From the NCBI RefSeq assembly GCF_034274695.1, contig NZ_CP128362.1, positions 3,412,501 through 3,476,500 on the forward strand: 64,000 nt of DNA, in the 5' to 3' direction. The position numbers and the translations under genes are program-made. This document shows positions 54,698 to 63,743 of the stretch, in pieces (within the stretch, counting starts at the first letter, position 1; every line of letters starts with the position of its first letter). The stretch comes from Chitinophaga sp. LS1. Its GTDB lineage: Bacteria > Bacteroidota > Bacteroidia > Chitinophagales > Chitinophagaceae. The notes beneath the pieces were generated by a model. That model was not told the DNA's origin. It saw nothing but the letters and a program-made list of their open reading frames with translations, and searched no databases.

Positions 54698-55087
54698 TTT
54701 ATTTGCTATGAACCCTTTTTCTGAAATACCCTTATTATACGCTGGTTTGTTCAGGACAGGTGGATTGCGCTGGTAATGTTTTCTCGGGGCACAACTTCGC
54801 CATGAACTTATACAAATGTAATGATGATCTTCGCTGGCTATATTTTAAGTTATTAACGACCTGTGGAAAACACATGTGTGTAATTATAGAATGAAGCAGG
54901 ATAGGGGTATTCGCGAATGTTAATTCTATCCGCAATCGTTTTGCACATAGAAAATAATTTAGATATTATTTAGTTTTTTTTCCGGAAAACAGGCTAAAAT
55001 TTCACCAATTTTTTGTTAATTCATTTACTACCAGTAGAATAAAAAAAGATATTTGTGCAATATTAGCATAAAGTATAATCATTCATT
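54698..55087. other. Intergenic region upstream of nrdB and the ABC ATPase gene
   Basis: About 390 bases without a gene between divergent units. On the minus strand TACATTTG (54813-54820 complement) is an exact -7 match. A 10-bp perfect palindrome ACACATGTGT is at 54870-54879, about 50 bases upstream of that element; its ACAC/GTGT ends recall NrdR boxes, though the centre does not match well. GATATTTG at 55048-55055 is a near-match for the ATPase gene promoter. Confidence 0.5.
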
Positions 55088-55729
55088 ATGTCGGCACCCG
55101 TACTCCATTTAAAAAATGTGATTAAAGCCTATGAAGATCATGTAGTTCTGAATATCCCTGATCTCCAATTAGAATATGGAACCTATTGGTTATTAGGGGG
55201 AAATGGAGCCGGCAAGACTACCAGCATGAAAGTAATGGCTGCACTGATACCCTGTGAGGGCGAAATCAGTGTGGAAAACGTGCGGGCAAAGCAGCAACCT
55301 GTACAATTTAGACGTATGGTGAACTATGCAGAAGCTGAGCCTGTTTATCCTGGTTTCCTCACAGGAAAAGACCTGGTCAGTTTGTACCTGAAAACCAAGG
55401 GCAAAGGATATAAAGAACTGGATGAGATCATATACTCATTAGGTATCCACGAGTTTATTCACAGGCCGGTGAGCGGGTACTCCAGTGGTATGTTGAAAAA
55501 GCTGTCACTGGTACTGGCTTTTGCTGGTATGCCAAAGGTTATTTTGCTCGATGAGCCGCTGATCACTTTGGATGTTCAAACCGTTCCTTTGATCAATCAT
55601 CTTGTGGAGGAATTCCATACGAAGTTTGGAGTTACTTTTATTATTAGTTCACATCAGCCAGTTTCGGGCAGTTCTATCCGCTTACAGGTACAGGATAAAA
55701 ATATTGTAGCAGCTCATGGCGTTATCTAA
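55088..55729 (+). CDS. ABC transporter ATP-binding protein
   Basis: A 213-residue ABC ATPase. Walker A is GGNGAGKTT, the signature is YSSGMLKK (in place of LSGGQ), Walker B is VILLDEPLI and the switch histidine is in IISSHQ. It probably powers the membrane protein encoded right after it (14-base overlap). Sequence resembles the ATPases of export or permease-like ABC systems rather than importers with a binding protein; no such protein is nearby. Substrate unknown. Confidence 0.9.
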   Translation: MSAPVLHLKNVIKAYEDHVVLNIPDLQLEYGTYWLLGGNGAGKTTSMKVMAALIPCEGEISVENVRAKQQPVQFRRMVNYAEAEPVYPGFLTGKDLVSLYLKTKGKGYKELDEIIYSLGIHEFIHRPVSGYSSGMLKKLSLVLAFAGMPKVILLDEPLITLDVQTVPLINHLVEEFHTKFGVTFIISSHQPVSGSSIRLQVQDKNIVAAHGVI

Positions 55730-56822
55730 AATATTTACTGCCCGCTTTTATGCAAGTAATGCGGCCATCTTTTTCCTGGTATTTTATTTCTTTTTTGGAA
55801 TAGTACCAGGCAATATGTTGCTTTCGTATCACCTCACACTGATCAGGGGTTTTACCAGCAATACAGACTTTCTATTCCTTGTATTATCAGGTTGGGCTAT
55901 TTACAATGTGAAGTGCGCGTTTTTTGTTTTGAAAACATTAAGTGCCAGAGAATCGTTGTACCTGTATGGAACATTGGGGGTGTTGGATGGTACAAGTAAA
56001 TGGACCACCTGGTACCGTATACATTTCTCATTGTATTTACCTGCACTTGCATATAGTGCAGTTGCCGTATGCGTAGCATGGAAAGATAAGCATATAGGTG
56101 CTGCTGCTGTTATTGTATTATTCCAGTTACTGATGACAGTAATACCATTGTATTTTTATGATTATAGAATAAAACGGCCGGGTACTACTTCTATCTTTAT
56201 CAGGTGGCAACAAAAACTGAATCGCTTATTTACTAAACCATTGTGGGCATATTATGTGTATGAGTTGTTGAATAATGGTAGCCGTTCACTGTTTATAACC
56301 AAAGGGGTGACTGGGCTCATCATCATTGTTACTTATTCACTGATGGAACAGCCATATGAATTGCGGTTTATGCTGGTAGGACTGTTACTGGTATTACTGG
56401 CACATACGGTGCTGGTGTTTAATCACAGGCAATTTGATGATCTGAAGTTATCCATGACTGTACAATTCCCTTTGCCCTTGTGGAAAAGGTATGGACATAC
56501 ATCGTTAGCATATTTCGTGTTGTTGTTGCCTGAATTTATTTTCCTGGCAGTGAGAACTTATCAGGTTGCTGGTCCATTAGATCAGTTGTTGTTTATCTGC
56601 GTGAGTGTATCGATGTTGGTGATGTGGAGAAAGTTGTTATATTTTTCAAAACTGGACCAGGATAAATATTTTCGCTGGGTATTGATTTCAGTAGTAGTCG
56701 CTTTGTTTATGATATTAGGTTATTGGTACTGGTACCTTGTCATTGTATTGCAGGTGCTGGCCTTTACTATATTCAGTATAAGGTATTATAAGTACGAACC
56801 GCCGCTGGCAGAAGTACAGTAA
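55716..56822 (+). CDS. Polytopic membrane protein, probable ABC permease partner
   Basis: A 368-residue protein with about ten hydrophobic helices and short loops. It overlaps the ABC ATPase gene by 14 bases and was probably translated with it, so it is the likely membrane subunit. I do not recognise a named permease family. The helices are unusually rich in Phe, Tyr and Trp. Confidence 0.75.
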   Translation: MALSKIFTARFYASNAAIFFLVFYFFFGIVPGNMLLSYHLTLIRGFTSNTDFLFLVLSGWAIYNVKCAFFVLKTLSARESLYLYGTLGVLDGTSKWTTWYRIHFSLYLPALAYSAVAVCVAWKDKHIGAAAVIVLFQLLMTVIPLYFYDYRIKRPGTTSIFIRWQQKLNRLFTKPLWAYYVYELLNNGSRSLFITKGVTGLIIIVTYSLMEQPYELRFMLVGLLLVLLAHTVLVFNHRQFDDLKLSMTVQFPLPLWKRYGHTSLAYFVLLLPEFIFLAVRTYQVAGPLDQLLFICVSVSMLVMWRKLLYFSKLDQDKYFRWVLISVVVALFMILGYWYWYLVIVLQVLAFTIFSIRYYKYEPPLAEVQ

Positions 56823-56841
56823 CCCTTCTCATTTTCTTAGA

Positions 56842-56870
56842 AAGTCTCTCATTTTGAGAGGCTTTTTTTT
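56842..56870 (+). terminator. Terminator after the ABC gene pair
   Basis: A 10-bp stem with one G-T pair (56842-56851 with 56855-56864) and a long T-run. Confidence 0.87.
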
Positions 56871-56984
56871 GTGCGTAAAAATGAGCATTTTGTTGAAAGG
56901 CTTGTCAATAAAGCGTTTGGTTATTCTATGCCAGAACCGGAACAATTTTCGGCTATTATCCGGCATCGAATAAACTTATACAAA

Positions 56985-58337
56985 ATGAACAACCTTTTAA
57001 GCGTACTTTTATTTGCATCTGTCCAAACATTCGCCCAGACGCCTGATACGACCAAAGTTCCTTTTAGCGGCATGGATATGACCTGGCAAAATGGTAATGA
57101 CAGAAGGGATCAACCCAACCTGCAATCAAAGTATGTGACCGGCATCGTGATGCTGGATGTGAACTACACACATTCTTTCAACAATCCAAATGACAACACC
57201 GTAGTAGGTTCTACTGCACTGGCACGTAACAATGAGGTACAGGTTTCCAGTGCTGCATTGGGCGGTGAGTTTAATTACAATGGCGCCAGAGGTCGTATCA
57301 TCACTCAATTTGGTACCCGTTCTATCGTCGTACCACGCAATGATTACAGTGTGTACAGAGGACAATATCAATTGGCTGATGCATACCGATATATCAGTGA
57401 GGCTTATGCAGGGTATCACTTCAACAAGTGGTATGGTATCAATGTGGATGCTGGTATGTTCATGTCTTATATCGGTCTGAACTCCTATTATCAGGTTGAA
57501 AACTGGGAATATCAGGCTAGCTTTACATCTGATAATACCCCCTGGTTTTTCAATGGTGTACGTGTACAGATCTTTCCTACCAAACACCTGAAAATAGAAC
57601 CATGGCTCATCAATGGCTGGCAGAGTTATGGTAAATTCAATGCCATGCCTGGACTGGGTTTTAACATTACCTATGCACCAAATGACAATGTGAAACTGAT
57701 CACCAACAACTACTATGGTTCCGATGCTGCCATGATTGCTGACCGTAAGCGTTTCCACTCAGACAATAGTTTCCTGTACAGATATTATAACAAGCCAAAT
57801 TCAAACGGTATAACAAAAATGGCTTTTTCCATGACCGGTGACATTGGTTTTGAAAAAGGTGGTGGTGTGAATGGTTTTTCCAATGGCGATAGTACTAAAG
57901 GGCCAGCGCAATATTTCTTAAGCGCTATGTTCTATAACCGTACCTGGTTTGCCCATGATCATTTTGCATGGACAATAGGTGGTGGGGTGATGAAAAACCC
58001 TGGACGGTACCTGGTACTGTATCCTACAGGTCAGGCAAGCCCACTGCCTGATCCGGCAGATCCTACTAAAACAGAAGGCGCTTATCCTTTCTCTGCAAAC
58101 CCCGGCGATCAGTTTGCCGCATGGGATTGTAGTACAAACCTTGACTGGATGCCTAATCAAAACCTGACTTTCAGAATCGAGTATGTGCACAGACATGCAA
58201 GCGTACCTTACTTCGCAGGAAAGGGCGGCGTGACTTCTCCTACAGGGTATACCACCACTCCATTGCCGGCGGACTGGCGTCCTGACCTGGTGAAATCAGA
58301 AGACCGGATTATTTGTGCGATATTATTCAGGCTGTAA
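56985..58337 (+). CDS. Outer-membrane beta-barrel porin, OmpL-like
   Basis: A 450-residue secreted barrel protein with signal peptide (LLSVLLFASVQTFAQ) to about residue 18. Strand pairs such as GEFNYNGARGRIITQFGTRS, INVDAGMFMSYIGLNSYYQVENW and KHLKIEPWLINGWQSYGKFNAMPGLGFNITYAPNDNVKL follow the putative beta-barrel porin-2 (OmpL-like) family. Probably a passive outer-membrane channel. The start at 56985 is preferred over a GTG in the same frame because it begins the signal peptide. Confidence 0.85.
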   Translation: MNNLLSVLLFASVQTFAQTPDTTKVPFSGMDMTWQNGNDRRDQPNLQSKYVTGIVMLDVNYTHSFNNPNDNTVVGSTALARNNEVQVSSAALGGEFNYNGARGRIITQFGTRSIVVPRNDYSVYRGQYQLADAYRYISEAYAGYHFNKWYGINVDAGMFMSYIGLNSYYQVENWEYQASFTSDNTPWFFNGVRVQIFPTKHLKIEPWLINGWQSYGKFNAMPGLGFNITYAPNDNVKLITNNYYGSDAAMIADRKRFHSDNSFLYRYYNKPNSNGITKMAFSMTGDIGFEKGGGVNGFSNGDSTKGPAQYFLSAMFYNRTWFAHDHFAWTIGGGVMKNPGRYLVLYPTGQASPLPDPADPTKTEGAYPFSANPGDQFAAWDCSTNLDWMPNQNLTFRIEYVHRHASVPYFAGKGGVTSPTGYTTTPLPADWRPDLVKSEDRIICAILFRL

Positions 58338-58367
58338 ATAATCAATTATATTCCTAAGAGAACCCGG

Positions 58368-58395
58368 ATGAGGGTTGCCACCCGGCAACCCTCAT
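58368..58395 (+). terminator. Hairpin after the porin gene
   Basis: A perfect 12-bp stem (58368-58379 with 58384-58395) with an ACCC loop. The following T content is modest, so it is a weaker terminator call. Confidence 0.7.
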
Positions 58396-58486
58396 TGATA
58401 TTTATAATTTCAAATTGACTATATTCGTAATTCGAGTGCGTAAACTTGGGGGACTGATCAACCAATGTCGTTAATTGAAATTATAA

Positions 58487-59359
58487 ATGGGTTTATTTTC
58501 CAGAATATTTGGTAAGCGTAGCGAACTCGCTTCCAATGAGCAACTACCTGTAGTACATGTTCCAGATTCGGATGAGCGAATGAACTGGGCAATAGAAAAA
58601 GCAAGGGCTACCATGCATCACTTTCAGGATAGCCTGTCTGAGCCAACACCTGCACAACAATACTTTTCAGTAAAAGTACTGATCGATGATGGCACCAGCC
58701 GTGAGCATATATGGCTGACTACCCCCAGCTTTGACGACGAAGGCAACCTTTATGGCGAGGTTGGCAACAAACCTGTTTATGTGAGTTCTGTATCCATCAA
58801 TCAACGTATCGGTATCGATCCGCAATTCATCACCGACTGGATGATCATTGAAAATGGCCGTCTGATAGGTGGTTATACTATCCGCGCTATTCGTGAAGGT
58901 TTGCCGGATCATGAGGTGGCGGATTTTGACAGACAGGTAGGCTTGTATATCGATGAGGGCGTTGACTATTTTGCCCATGACTTTTCCACACCGGAAGGGG
59001 CGATCCTGTGCCTGGAAGATGCTTATGATGAACAGGATATTGAAAAAGCTGTATCCTGCAAAAATTTCTATGAAGAAGCCAGGTTGCTGCTCAGGAAAAT
59101 GAATGACAGGTTCAACAGTCCTGAAATCGTCGAGGCTACTGCCGAAGTACTCCGGCTTTCTTTTATCAAAAACCTTGAAGAAAAAGGGTTTCCTGTATTC
59201 CACAACTTACTCCGGGCTTTCCCTGCCAGAACGAAAATCACTGATAACCTATATCTCATTACAGAATTTTGTATTTTCCCTGATGGGGGAAAAAGTCGCC
59301 AACAATTGTATACCTTCAGGGATGAAGATGGCTGGAAAGTGTTGAATGTTGCAGAGTAA
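58487..59359 (+). CDS. DUF2314 domain protein
   Basis: A 290-residue protein. Residues 25-135 match DUF2314 (ERMNWAIEKARATMHHFQDSL, then YFSVKVLIDDGTSREHIWLTTPSFDDEGNLYGEVGN and DWMIIENGRLIGGYTIRAI), a small domain of unknown function often linked to stress or toxin contexts. The rest is acidic and helical with no recognised domain. No signal peptide is visible. It is followed after 14 bases by the Gfo/Idh/MocA gene. Confidence 0.8.
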   Translation: MGLFSRIFGKRSELASNEQLPVVHVPDSDERMNWAIEKARATMHHFQDSLSEPTPAQQYFSVKVLIDDGTSREHIWLTTPSFDDEGNLYGEVGNKPVYVSSVSINQRIGIDPQFITDWMIIENGRLIGGYTIRAIREGLPDHEVADFDRQVGLYIDEGVDYFAHDFSTPEGAILCLEDAYDEQDIEKAVSCKNFYEEARLLLRKMNDRFNSPEIVEATAEVLRLSFIKNLEEKGFPVFHNLLRAFPARTKITDNLYLITEFCIFPDGGKSRQQLYTFRDEDGWKVLNVAE

Positions 59360-59373
59360 TAAACAAATAATTT

Positions 59374-60459
59374 ATGAAGCAGTTAATCCGTTACAGTCTG
59401 TTATGTATGGGACTGTTATCCACGTGTATGTCTACCGCCCAGCAGCTGCTCAATGTGGGCGTAGCAGGTCTCAATCATGATCATGTGCATTTGCTCATGC
59501 ATCAGTTCAAAGAAGGTAAGGTACGCATAGCCGGTATTGCAGAGGCAGATACTGCACTGGTAGCAAGGTACAAAAGGAGTTACCACCTGCCTGATTCCAT
59601 TTTTTATCCAAGTCTGGATGCCATGCTGGCCAAAGTGCATCCCGATGCTGTACTGGGTTACAACCCAGTGGCGGAGCATGTATTGGTCGTAGAAGCCTGT
59701 GCACCAAAAGGTATTCCTGTGATGGTAGAAAAGCCACTCGCCACCACAGTGGCACAGGCTACCCGTATAGCTGCGCTGGCGGAGAAATACCACATTCCTG
59801 TGCTTACCAATTACGAAACTACCTGGTACAGCACCAATCAGCAAGTGTATGAGCTGGTGAAGAAAAATGCCATCGGTCCGGTAAGGAAAATGATCGTGCA
59901 TGATGGGCATGAAGGCCCGATAGAAATCGGATGTAGCAAGGATTTTACTAACTGGTTGACGGATCCTGTGAAAAACGGGGGAGGAGCAATCGTAGATTTT
60001 GGTTGCTATGGCGCTAACCTGATGACATGGCTCATGGATGGCAAAGCACCTATTGCTGTAACAGCGGTGGCGCGTCATATCAAACCATCGGTGTATCCTA
60101 AGGTGGATGATGATGCCACAATTCTGCTGGAGTACCCTGATGCTACCGGTATTATTGAAGCCAGCTGGAACTGGCCATTTAGTATCAAAGACTGGGAGGT
60201 ATTTGGTAAGAGCGGCTATTTACATGCCCTGAATGCCAATCAGCTGCAGCAAAGACAAAAAGATAGTACACAGTCGCTGACAGTGCCTGTACCCGCATAT
60301 ACCGATAACCTCACTTACCTGGCAGCTGTGTTAAATGGTACGATACAACCGGGTCATGATCTTTCTTCCCTGAATAATAACCTGATTGTAGTAAAGATAT
60401 TGGAGGCTGCGAGAAAGTCGGCGAAGGAGGGAAAGAGACAGGAAATCAACAAGCTATAA
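59374..60459 (+). CDS. Secreted Gfo/Idh/MocA-family oxidoreductase
   Basis: A 361-residue NAD(P)-type oxidoreductase with a signal peptide (YSLLCMGLLSTCMSTAQ). The catalytic EKP motif is in GIPVMVEKPLATT. The nucleotide loop is unusual: GVAGLNHDHVHLL stands in place of GxGxxG/A. The C-terminal substrate domain follows the family pattern. Likely acts on a sugar or sugar acid in the periplasm, beside a rhamnosidase gene. Confidence 0.84.
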   Translation: MKQLIRYSLLCMGLLSTCMSTAQQLLNVGVAGLNHDHVHLLMHQFKEGKVRIAGIAEADTALVARYKRSYHLPDSIFYPSLDAMLAKVHPDAVLGYNPVAEHVLVVEACAPKGIPVMVEKPLATTVAQATRIAALAEKYHIPVLTNYETTWYSTNQQVYELVKKNAIGPVRKMIVHDGHEGPIEIGCSKDFTNWLTDPVKNGGGAIVDFGCYGANLMTWLMDGKAPIAVTAVARHIKPSVYPKVDDDATILLEYPDATGIIEASWNWPFSIKDWEVFGKSGYLHALNANQLQQRQKDSTQSLTVPVPAYTDNLTYLAAVLNGTIQPGHDLSSLNNNLIVVKILEAARKSAKEGKRQEINKL

Positions 60460-60509
60460 ACAGGTCCGGACCAGCTGCATCTACAAGCCGGTTTAAACCA
60501 CTCTACGCT

Positions 60510-63128
60510 ATGAAACGCTACTTCATGCCGCTGCTGGTGCTGCTTTGCCAGCTTAGCTATGCACAACAAATAACCCCCACTTTATTTGCCCATCCTCCTG
60601 CCAGTGCCGGTATCCGTTGCTGGTGGTGGTGGCTCAATGGCAATGTGACCAAAAAAAGCATTACCCTCGATCTGGAAGCCATGAAAGCCAAAGGCTTCAG
60701 TGGCGCCTGTATTGTAGATGCAGGTGGACAGGATCAACGGGATAATGGCAATGTACCTGAAGGTCCTATGTTTGGTTCTCCGGAATGGGTGGCCTTGTTT
60801 CAGCATGCTGTAAAAGAAGCACACAGATTAGGATTGGAGCTAAGTATGAATATTCAAAGCGGCTGGAACCTGGGCGCGCCAGATGTAACTCCGCAGGAAT
60901 CGACGAAGCATATTACCTGGTCTGATACCACCTTAACAGGCAATAAAACTATACAGGTACAGTTGGCTACGCCTCCTGCCAGACAAGGTTTTTACAGGGA
61001 TATTGCCGTACTGGCATTTCCATGGAGAGATACAATTGGTATTCACCCACTGAAAGACCTGCATAAGAAAGCTGCTTTTGAAGAAGCTGGCTTTTCTGCT
61101 GCCGATACCCGATATTTGTTAAAGAATGACGTTGTAAGTAAAGCCAATGCATATCATTCCGAAGTAATTGACATCTCTGAATTTTTAGATCATACAGGAC
61201 GTTTGAAATGGAAAGCGCCGGCAGGAAAATGGGTGATCATGCGCTTTGGCTATACCAATAATGGCGCACACATTTCTACTGCCAGTGGCAAATGGCAAGG
61301 CCTTGTAATTGACTACATGAATGCAGACCATTTTGACAGATATTGGAATACCCATGTAAAACCACTGCTGGATGGGATTGGTGCAGATGCTGGTACTACA
61401 TTGCGTTATCTACAAACGGATAGCTGGGAACTTGGTGGCATTAACTGGACTGAAAATTTCCGCAAGGAATTTCAGATCCGCAGAGGTTATGATCTGTTGC
61501 CCTACCTGCCTGTAGTAGCAGGGAAAATTATCGATAGCCCTGATTCCAGTAATCAGTTTCTGAATGATTTTAGAAAGACGATCGGTGACCTGGTGTCTGA
61601 TTATCATTACAAAGTATTCAAAGCGCATGCAGCCAAATACGGCATGGGCATTGGCCCGGAATGTTCCGGTCCGCATGTTGGATTTTTTGATGGTTTGAAA
61701 AACTATGGACATAGCGACATCATGATGAGTGAATTCTGGGCGCCTTCTGCACACCGGCCGGATCCGGATAGCCGGTTTTTTGTAAAGCAGGCTGCGAGTG
61801 CTGCACATATTTACAATAAAACCCTTGTAGGCGCAGAAGCATTTACCACCATCGGAAAACACTGGAATGATGTGATCTGGCATGATCTGAAAAGCTCCTT
61901 TGACCATGAAGTGTGTGCAGGCTTGAACCTGGTATTTCTCCATACATTTACTTCATCTCCTGCCTCTATGGGAGAGCCGGGGCAGGAATATTTTGCAGGT
62001 ACGCATTTAAACAGACATATTACCTGGTGGCCATATGCAGATGCGTTTTTCAATTACATGGCAAGGGTACAATACATGATGCAGCAAGGAAGATTTGTAG
62101 CAGATGTCGTGTATTACTATGGCGATCACGTACCGAATATTGCAAAGAATAAAGAGAGCGATCCCGCGCATGTATTGCCCTACAATGATTACGATGTGAT
62201 CAATGAAGAACAGCTGATGAAAATGGAATTAAAGAATGGGTGGCTGGAATTGCCGGGTGGTATGCGATACAGAAAACTCGTAGTGCCGGCAGATTATAAA
62301 TTATCTCCTGCTGTGCGGCAGAAAGTAAATGCATTGCAAACCAATGTACCACTAACCCCTGATTTTATTGGCGAAAATATTAACTGGATCCATCACCAGC
62401 AGGATAGCATAGATTATTACTTTGTAAGTAACAGCGCCGATACTGCCACGCACGTACAAGCCAGTTTTAGAATCACTGGCAGGCAACCAGAATACTGGGA
62501 TCCTGTAACGGGAGAAATACGCCAAATTTCGGCTTTCAGACAAAAAGGGAATATGACTACCATACCGTTGAATTTCGCACCATATGGGGCTTATTTTGTT
62601 GTTTTCAGAAAGCCTGTACATGGAGATGGAAAAGCAGGTACGAACAATTATGTATTTATCCCCCAAGACACCATAAAAAGGCCCTGGCAGGTCCAATTTA
62701 AAGACATGCCTGTAAAGACATTCACCAAACTCGAAAGCTGGACCAATCATACAGATCCCGCTGTGAAATATTATTCCGGTGCTGCCACTTATCAACAGTC
62801 ATTTAACTGGAATCGCACCTCAACTGATTCCATGTATATTGATCTTGGCAAGATACAGGATGTAGGTATTGCGCAGGTGAATTTAAATGGCAAAGACCTT
62901 GGTATCGTATGGACGCCTCCTTTCAGACTACCCATAAAATTGGATAAAGGCAAAAACGATCTGCAAATCATTGTTATCAACAGCTGGCGAAACCGCCTTG
63001 TCGGAGACAGGGGATTGCCGGAAGCGCAACGCATTACTCACACTAATATCTTTATCCGACCCGAGTGGAATTTACTCCCCGCAGGATTGCTGGGACCAGT
63101 GGTAATTGGCCGCCTGACTGAACAATAG
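60510..63128 (+). CDS. GH106-like alpha-L-rhamnosidase, secreted
   Basis: An 872-residue secreted enzyme with signal peptide (MPLLVLLCQLSYAQ). The start of the mature part, RCWWWWLNGNVTKKSITLDLEAMKAKGFSGACIVDAGG, and the C-terminal jelly-roll region fit the GH106-type rhamnosidases used on pectin or rhamnose-containing glycans. Length is in the family range. Catalytic residues are not assigned here. The preceding oxidoreductase gene could act on the released sugar. Confidence 0.82.
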   Translation: MKRYFMPLLVLLCQLSYAQQITPTLFAHPPASAGIRCWWWWLNGNVTKKSITLDLEAMKAKGFSGACIVDAGGQDQRDNGNVPEGPMFGSPEWVALFQHAVKEAHRLGLELSMNIQSGWNLGAPDVTPQESTKHITWSDTTLTGNKTIQVQLATPPARQGFYRDIAVLAFPWRDTIGIHPLKDLHKKAAFEEAGFSAADTRYLLKNDVVSKANAYHSEVIDISEFLDHTGRLKWKAPAGKWVIMRFGYTNNGAHISTASGKWQGLVIDYMNADHFDRYWNTHVKPLLDGIGADAGTTLRYLQTDSWELGGINWTENFRKEFQIRRGYDLLPYLPVVAGKIIDSPDSSNQFLNDFRKTIGDLVSDYHYKVFKAHAAKYGMGIGPECSGPHVGFFDGLKNYGHSDIMMSEFWAPSAHRPDPDSRFFVKQAASAAHIYNKTLVGAEAFTTIGKHWNDVIWHDLKSSFDHEVCAGLNLVFLHTFTSSPASMGEPGQEYFAGTHLNRHITWWPYADAFFNYMARVQYMMQQGRFVADVVYYYGDHVPNIAKNKESDPAHVLPYNDYDVINEEQLMKMELKNGWLELPGGMRYRKLVVPADYKLSPAVRQKVNALQTNVPLTPDFIGENINWIHHQQDSIDYYFVSNSADTATHVQASFRITGRQPEYWDPVTGEIRQISAFRQKGNMTTIPLNFAPYGAYFVVFRKPVHGDGKAGTNNYVFIPQDTIKRPWQVQFKDMPVKTFTKLESWTNHTDPAVKYYSGAATYQQSFNWNRTSTDSMYIDLGKIQDVGIAQVNLNGKDLGIVWTPPFRLPIKLDKGKNDLQIIVINSWRNRLVGDRGLPEAQRITHTNIFIRPEWNLLPAGLLGPVVIGRLTEQ

Positions 63129-63148
63129 CGCGATTCATTAATTTTTTT

Positions 63149-63181
63149 TTGGACAACACTCCACCATATTTATTATATTTG
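63149..63181 (+). promoter_or_regulatory. Candidate promoter of the membrane protein-amidase pair
   Basis: TTG at 63149-63151, a 22-base spacer and TATATTTG at 63174-63181, a full -7 match. The first gene starts at 63264. Confidence 0.45.
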
Positions 63182-63263
63182 GTTGATTAAGATAAAAGCA
63201 CAAGCCCCAAAATTCGAGATACCAAACGAAATTGTAAAACCACAACCCCAAAATTTGAATGTT

Positions 63264-63743
63264 ATGTCCATTACAGACATTATCTACACCGTAATTGCCG
63301 GTGGTCTTCTTGGCGCTATAGGCCAGGGAATCCGAATCGCAGTAGGACTTAAAAAATTAAGTGATTCCAACGCACAGCAGGTAGCAGCAGGCAGTACGCC
63401 TGAAAAAATGGATGCAGGACGCCTCTGGGTCAGTATCTTCATCGGCTTTGTAGCTGGTGCCATTGGTATGATTATCAAAGGTACCTCACTCAAAACTGCA
63501 GATGGTTACCAGACAGAAGCCATCGTGACCATTATTGCCATCGGCTATGCAGGCGCAGACTTTATTGAAGGCTTCTTCCAGACTTACCTGAATAAGGTGA
63601 AAGCTGTTGTACCTGCCGCACCAGTCACGATCACCGCCACGCCCCCGGTGACTGTATCAGTTGAACAAGCAACCCCTGTGAACGAAGAACCAGAGCTGGT
63701 TGCAGATGAATATACCCCACAACATAACAATGCATTAGGATGA
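63264..63743 (+). CDS. Small membrane protein upstream of an amidase
   Basis: A 159-residue protein with three hydrophobic helices near residues 7-27, 54-71 and 86-105 and a Pro/Ala/Glu-rich tail. I do not recognise the family. The start at 63264 (MSITDIIYT) is chosen because the upstream in-frame TTG would add an implausible basic leader. Its stop overlaps the next start (ATGA). The helices followed by an overlapping amidase recall holin-endolysin pairs, but nothing phage-like is seen nearby. Confidence 0.68.
   Translation: MSITDIIYTVIAGGLLGAIGQGIRIAVGLKKLSDSNAQQVAAGSTPEKMDAGRLWVSIFIGFVAGAIGMIIKGTSLKTADGYQTEAIVTIIAIGYAGADFIEGFFQTYLNKVKAVVPAAPVTITATPPVTVSVEQATPVNEEPELVADEYTPQHNNALG

Noticed and set aside
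54698..55087. Adenosylcobalamin riboswitch upstream of ribonucleotide reductase
   Set aside because: No B12-box-like core (GCCACTG type) was seen, and the enzyme is class I, which does not use cobalamin.
63183..63263. TTG start for the small membrane protein
   Set aside because: It lies right on the candidate -7 element and gives a basic leader with no similarity to the helices that follow.
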